Assembly: GCA_015143735.1 (NCBI GenBank)
Contig: VKHC01000431.1
Coordinates: 1 to 12,083 of the forward strand
Direction: 5' to 3'
DNA from: Synura sp. LO234KE
Taxonomy: Eukaryota > Sar > Synurophyceae > Synurales > Mallomonadaceae
DNA: 12,083 nt
Positions 8,254-12,083 of this stretch are shown piece after piece. The notes below the pieces were generated by a model, which saw only the letters and a program-made list of their open reading frames with translations, did not search any database and was not told the origin of the DNA. The first letter of the stretch is position 1. Every line of letters begins with the position of its first letter. Made by a program: the position numbers and the translations under genes.

Positions 8254-8950
8254 TTAAAATCGATTTAAGAGGGAAGTCATGCGGTCCAGGGCCGCCTTCA
8301 CCAAGTTGCTGCGCTGCTCGGGCCCGCGCACGAGCTCCTCGAACGTGGAACCGGAGGCATGCTCGTTACGGGCGGCTCCACTAGGGCAATCCGCCGATCG
8401 CCGAATCTCATGCTGGATGGCGCGAGAGCTGTGAACTCAACCGGCAAAAGATCCTCTTCCAGAGTGGGCTCCTTAGCATTTGGAATCGTCGGCTGGTGTG
8501 TGTGTTTTAGAAAGTTGCGTAGTCTCCGCGTCTGACGAAGTCGAGCAGCCTGCCAGGAATATGCTACACGGGCAATCGTTTTGTGCGGAGAGAATTTGTT
8601 ACCGCTAACTTCTCCAAGATCGGCAGTAATTTTATATGCTGGAGCGGAGTAGCAGAAAACTGTCCGCGCAATAATTCAGGGAGGTATTTCGATTGGATTT
8701 GTGTGAGTGGAGAGGTAGGGCATACGCGAATATTCAGCTCGGAAAAGCGTGTGTAAGTATCCCACTCTGGTATCAAAATTGTAAACGAGAGTCGCCCAGC
8801 CAGTTTCCCTGGACCAAACTTTCCGGGGAGATTTTCTCTCTGACTTCCGAATTCCTGAGACCCCATTGGGTGTATTTTGGGAAAATGCAAGGTTAGAATT
8901 AATTGTTCCGCAACGACTTTCACGTGAGAACGATGCCAGGCATATAGTCT
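8254..8950 (-). pseudogene. Unrecognised frame-broken coding remnant
   Basis: Three long stop-free minus-strand frames follow each other with overlap. One starts near 8950 (DQDRLYAWHRSH) and ends at 8564; one is open from 8675 to 8301 and contains ARVAYSWQAARLRQTRRL and EPTLEEDLLPVEFTALAPSS; one is open from 8436 to the TAA at 8254 and contains STFEELVRGPEQRSNLVK and ALDRMTSLLNRF. The charged, protein-like composition that passes from frame to frame suggests one coding region broken by indels. No family is recognised. The plus strand is also open over 8785-9066, which weakens the strand call for the upper third. Confidence 0.3.
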
Positions 8951-9066
8951 ATCTTGATCTCAGGAATTCGCTGTTGATGGCAAAAGGCTGCGTCCTCTGG
9001 GAGAAAGCTATTATTGTACAAACCATTCCCGCCAAGATGTCGATGTCGGATACAGAAAAGTGTTGA
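8785..9066 (+). other. Plus-strand 93-residue open frame, product unknown
   Basis: Open from the TAA at 8782-8784 to a TGA at 9064-9066, with no ATG until late. It includes FRIPETPLGVFWENARLEL and RHIVYLDLRNSLLMAKG, which look protein-like. It overlaps the minus-strand frame at 8564-8950, so at most one of the two is likely to be a true remnant. No family is recognised. Confidence 0.2.
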
Positions 9067-9089
9067 GTTCCCAGTCATCGTTGTAAAGT

Positions 9090-9521
9090 TTAGTACGCCA
9101 ACTCCTCGAGTATCTGTGATATTCGGATATAAAAGCGGTCAATATGAATGAACCAGAGCCTTTTTTCGGCAATATTGATACTATGCGTCATCATCTTCAT
9201 ATCTTTCGATGCTGAGGAGAATTGAAAAACTGATTGGCCTTTGCCAGGGCAATTTTGCAAAGAATTTACGTCCGAGGTAATTTCCCCATATGCTCCGAAC
9301 CAAAAGTTTTGTGCAAAATTCGTTCGTCGAAAGTTTATGTGTAGATGTTGTTGCTCAGGCACACTAAGGCTTTTATCTCCGTCTGGATTGTGTTGGCTAA
9401 GATTTTGAATCACCGCAGTCTTATGGAGTATTTGTTTTTCTTCGGTATCGTCATTGAAATCAATTACTGCAGTTAGCTTTGAACTTTGTTCCACGAACCG
9501 AGTTGAAGTTGTGTGATAATT
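9090..9521 (-). other. Unrecognised 143-codon open frame without ATG
   Basis: The frame is open from the TAA at 9522-9524 to TAA 9090-9092 with no early methionine; GTG at 9494 is not a plausible eukaryotic start. It contains VIDFNDDTEEKQILHKTAVI and FRRTNFAQNFWFGAYGEI, a balanced, protein-like composition. It may be an exon or a remnant of the coding region of the repeat-bounded unit, since it lies just inside copy B and on the same strand as the remnant at 8254-8950. Confidence 0.28.
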
Positions 9522-9677
9522 TTAAGTTTTCGAAACAAATGTTGGCGGAGGCGTCAATCTCCGAATTTTTTACCAATTAGTTAGCAGTATAAATAAAAGA
9601 AATAGGGAAATTTTGAGATCAAACCGCTAAAAATTGGAGAAGATACATACTTCGACATGCTTTGGTACCAATCAAAC

Positions 9678-9928
9678 AAAAATTTGTTCGCACTCGTTTG
9701 AGTTCGGTCCCGAAAGTCATAGCTATTCAGACGATCATAATTGCTGTTGGAGAGGAGGGGACTTGCCCCGCCTTTCCTTGACTTGCTTAGCGCGAAGAGT
9801 TTCAATAACAAAGGGTGGGTGGGAGCAAATGCTTTCTATTAAAAGAAGAGTCTTAAAACGTGTTGTGAGACTGTGCCAAGACGTATCTAGTATTTTACTG
9901 CACAAGTTCTCTCAGATTTTGCCTGAAA
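9678..9928. repeat. Long direct repeat, copy B (LTR-like)
   Basis: Partner of 7508-7788 in the same orientation. It keeps TTCGGTCCCGAA, able to form a small hairpin, and GGGGACTTGCCCC, whose GGGG/CCCC arms are preserved in both copies. It lacks a stretch of about 15 bp present in copy A near 7632-7650. Confidence 0.75.
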
Positions 9929-10146
9929 GACTCTAGACCGACGTAAGAATCTAGGATGCCTTCAAAACCGCTCGCGGATATTAGCGTAAGCTGCAAGATG
10001 AAAAATTTAGCCTAGCAAGCCCGGTTTCTCTAACCTATCCAAGAGAATGGCTATCGCGGCGAAAGGAGTCATCGAGTATTTCTCAAGGCTTTGGTTATCC
10101 ATGCCTCCAACCAACTCAATCCTGGCAGCGGTGACATATTTTAGTA

Positions 10147-10338
10147 ATGCCTCTACTTAACATCTCGCTCAAGCTTCTCATCGCAATCACAAAATACATA
10201 CCTCGAACCGTCAACGAAATATGCGACGAAGGTAAAGTTGAATATCCAGACAATTTCGACGTAATATTTGCTACTGCTCACGCAAGAACTATGCATAAGG
10301 TACAGACACAGACTCTTAGAATCAAGATAATTAATTAA
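10147..10338 (+). CDS. Short hypothetical open frame, 63 residues
   Basis: It starts with a true ATG (MPLLNISLKLLIAITKY) and ends at TAA. The N-terminal segment is hydrophobic with one lysine, and the middle is acidic (NEICDEGKVEYPDNFDVIFA). A GTACAG after codon 51 could be a donor site, so it might be a first exon. It overlaps an open minus-strand frame, and its length is compatible with chance. No family is recognised. Confidence 0.15.
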   Translation: MPLLNISLKLLIAITKYIPRTVNEICDEGKVEYPDNFDVIFATAHARTMHKVQTQTLRIKIIN

Positions 10339-10510
10339 TTCATAAATTATTATTATAATTGAGTGCTGACGTAAGGTGAAATGGATATGTATCCAAGAGG
10401 CGCATGAAAATCCTGTATGTACATAATCATACATTCAACAAACGTGATAAACGCATTTGCAGTTATTTAGCAGTGTTAATAAATAAGTTGAATGTCCTTA
10501 TAGCAACTTG

Positions 10511-10532
10511 AGTTCTCAAATAGTTCTCAAAT
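10511..10532 (+). repeat. Two tandem copies of an 11-bp unit
   Basis: AGTTCTCAAAT occurs twice head to tail (10511-10521 and 10522-10532), exact. Confidence 0.85.
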
Positions 10533-10570
10533 AAGTAACATCTCCGGTACATTGAGGTACTTTTATAATT

Positions 10571-10635
10571 GAGCTAGGCTAGATTACCAAGCTAGAAAAT
10601 CCAGAAAAGGATTCCCACTACCCTCTCCCCTTAAG
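10571..10635 (+). repeat. 65-bp dispersed repeat, copy C
   Basis: It shares TTACCAAGCTAGAA, ATCCAGAAAAGGATT and a following C-rich stretch ending TTAAG with 11188-11253 in the same orientation. The plus strand after it carries a coding-like run (ELGMLIQRLSRHLANKVRKK, from about 10635) that ends at a TGA. Confidence 0.75.
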
Positions 10636-11187
10636 GAGCTTGGCATGCTCATCCAAAGATTGAGTAGACATCTAGCAAACAAGGTTAGAAAGAAAAGCCT
10701 TGAGTGTAGCATCTTCAAGAACAATTGAGCCAGTCTAGGGAACCTCCTTCAGAGCGAGATAACAGCCTTGTTTGCCACTCCTGTATGATGAGGACCCACA
10801 ATGTGCTGGAGCTGATGACACTCTCTAAATGAACACTAAAAAGAATACACGTTCACGTTGTTGTAAAGTAACGTGAATAGAATCCGTCCATATATACATC
10901 AGCATCTGTACAAATATACAAGCTGTCGAGGTGGTAGCAAACATCCGTGGACCTTCAAGTTTCGGTATTATTTTTGAAATTGTTAGAGACATGAATACGG
11001 GTTGCCAGAATATACTGCTAAACGAACGTATTGCAATAATTGAGAATTGAGAATGCAAGTGATCAATAATAACTTGTTGATTTGGCTAGTCGTCTTCCAA
11101 ATATATACACCAGCAGAGTCAAAGTATTTTCCATTATAATGATTGCTGCTCGATGTGATATAGGAGATAAAGCTAGCGATAAGAAAT
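10636..11187. other. Spacer between the two 65-bp repeats
   Basis: Plus-strand runs (for example ASLGNLLQSEITALFATPV just before 10790) are coding-like but interrupted by stops. The rest, from 10800, is AT-rich without an ATG-started frame of note. The open minus-strand run at 10825-11058 lacks an ATG. Confidence 0.35.
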
Positions 11188-11253
11188 GAGCAGGGCTAGG
11201 TTACCAAGCTAGAATATCCAGAAAAGGATTTACCCCCCCTCCGCCCCTTTAAG
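11188..11253 (+). repeat. 65-bp dispersed repeat, copy D
   Basis: Partner of 10571-10635, 617 bp downstream, same orientation. The C-rich part is a near-pure C run here. A stop-interrupted coding-like frame begins at its right edge. Confidence 0.75.
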
Positions 11254-12018
11254 TTCGGTATTAGCACTGCTGCCGGTCTCAATCTTGATCCACCAGCTTT
11301 CAAGTTTGGGGCGAATCGTCAAAGCCGATTTATTGTGGGCAGAAGAAGACGAATGGGAGTCTTCTTCTGGTTCCAGTCTTGACGAAAATAAAGCATCGTG
11401 AACTGTCTAAACCAGTTACTTTGGGTACGCGGAGGAATCTTTCTGCGAAAATCACCGTCTTTCTTCTAAAGGTTTAGTCACAACATGGAGTGGCTCTAAT
11501 CTCGTAGACTTAATTGAGAACATTGGATTGATTTCGAACATTCCTCGCTCCCTTCAAGATGGCTTGTCAATATGAACAGCAGACGCAAGCATATTATTTG
11601 TGCAGAGAGAACAGCTCCGTAACCTACTCGTCAAATACAAAAATAACGGCTCAACTGGGCGACACATCACTTTCAACCTGCGTTTAACAGCTTGAACTTT
11701 GCTTTTGTTCGGCAGCTCTTCTTGACGCAGCTCAACCCCGGCGCCGCACTTCTTAGAATTGACTCGCTGCATTTGGACTTACTGTAAATTTTGCGTCGCA
11801 TGGTGGACGAGGGCAATCGCTAGTTTCGAGGTTGGCTTGAGTTCTTCTCCCTCATTCAATGCATGCGATTATATAAAGAGGATTGGCCCTATTTCTTGGG
11901 GTATCTCGGTCAACCCACTCTGAGAGAAGATTATCGAAGTAGTAGAATCTTCATGGACAGCCACAAATTTACTTCCATCCCAGTTCGCTGTTATAGTCTA
12001 TCATGCTGCTACTGGTAG
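11252..12018 (+). pseudogene. Unrecognised decayed coding region
   Basis: One plus-strand frame runs from 11252 to 11692 with stops only at 11399, 11408 and 11573. It contains LLWAEEDEWESSSGSSLDEN, DLIENIGLISNIPRSLQDGL and FVQREQLRNLLVKYKNNGST. At about 11693 the reading passes to another frame (11695-12018) containing FAFVRQLFLTQLNPGAALLR and GWLEFFSLIQCMRLYKEDWP, with stops at 11785 and 11821. The protein-like composition on both sides of each break suggests one old gene or transposon protein carrying nonsense changes and a frameshift. I do not recognise the family. The antisense 72-codon frame at 11554-11772 has an ATG but looks like a shadow. The remnant may continue past the right edge. 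Confidence 0.4.
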
Positions 12019-12083
12019 TAGCTCAGACGTTGCAGCTTATCAGCGCCGATCCTTTTTAACTCAATCTGCTCGCCTGAGTCTAA

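Larger units (their letters stand above)
7508..9928 (-). mobile_element. Possible decayed LTR-retrotransposon-like unit
   Basis: Two diverged direct repeats (copy A 7508-7788, copy B 9678-9928) bound about 1.9 kb. Inside, the minus strand shows coding-like open stretches at 9090-9521, 8564-8950 and 8254-8675, ordered as if read from copy B toward copy A. Seven bases inside copy B, the minus strand reads TGGTACCAAAGC (9659-9670), which matches 10 of 12 positions of TGGTATCAGAGC, the common initiator-tRNA-Met primer-binding site of plant retrotransposons. No protease, integrase or reverse transcriptase motif was identified, and no target-site duplication. The alternative is two unrelated insertions of the same short repeat family. 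Confidence 0.35.
9929..10570. other. Gene-poor region with one small open frame
   Basis: This stretch has no convincing gene. A minus-strand run without stops at about 10004-10156 contains GGMDNQSLEKYSMTPFAAIA, and a plus-strand frame with ATG at 10047 (MAIAAKGVIEYFSR) crosses the same DNA; neither is supported further. The rest is AT-rich. Confidence 0.4.

Noticed and set aside
9634-9936. 100-residue plus-strand frame across repeat copy B
   Set aside because: It begins with TTG, and the equivalent frame is not preserved in copy A.
10825-11058. 77-codon minus-strand frame
   Set aside because: It starts with TTG in AT-rich DNA and has a low-information hydrophobic composition.
11554-11772. 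ATG-started 72-residue minus-strand frame
   Set aside because: It is antisense to the longer plus-strand decayed coding region; lysine- and arginine-rich content without a family match is weak support.

Overview
The window is eukaryotic nuclear DNA. Its one secure gene, on the minus strand, is split by four short introns (51-76 nt) with GT..AG ends. The rest is mostly AT-rich non-genic DNA with decayed transposons, solo-LTR-like DNA and small duplications. This suits a filamentous microbial eukaryote with a transposon-rich genome. From memory of the family, the conserved gene reads slightly more like an oomycete or other stramenopile than an ascomycete, but the sequence alone does not settle fungus versus oomycete.

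Layout. Positions 1-2892 hold a broken non-LTR (LINE) retrotransposon on the minus strand; its reverse transcriptase can be followed from about 1975 down to 1180 across several reading frames. Positions 2893-3675 are bounded by a perfect 9-bp TGTTA../..TAACA inverted terminal repeat and look like a solo LTR carrying a strong internal hairpin. Positions 3676-5153 have no convincing gene, only short tandem duplications. Positions 5154-5648 hold the longest uninterrupted plus-strand open frame (164 codons), with no early ATG and no recognised product.

Positions 5919-6784 (minus) are the complete gene for the mitochondrial ATP synthase OSCP subunit (yeast Atp5): five exons, 210 residues, all introns in phase 0. 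It points tail-to-tail at the 5154-5648 open frame. Its upstream side (6785-7507) is AT-rich with no gene.

Positions 7508-9928 are bounded by two diverged direct repeats of about 250-280 bp. Between them lie a GC-rich island with nested hairpins and several stop-free, frame-broken coding-like stretches, mainly on the minus strand. I read this as a very decayed LTR-retrotransposon-like unit; this is inference. Positions 9929-12083 contain two copies of a 65-bp repeat and, at the right end, a plus-strand frame interrupted by stops and a frameshift (11252-12018) that looks like a dead unrecognised gene.

Apart from the OSCP gene I see no functional set of genes and no convincing new system. The points most worth checking are the repeat-bounded unit at 7508-9928, the nested hairpins at 7956-8040 and 3417-3477, and the unrecognised frames at 5154-5648, 8254-9521 and 11252-12018.
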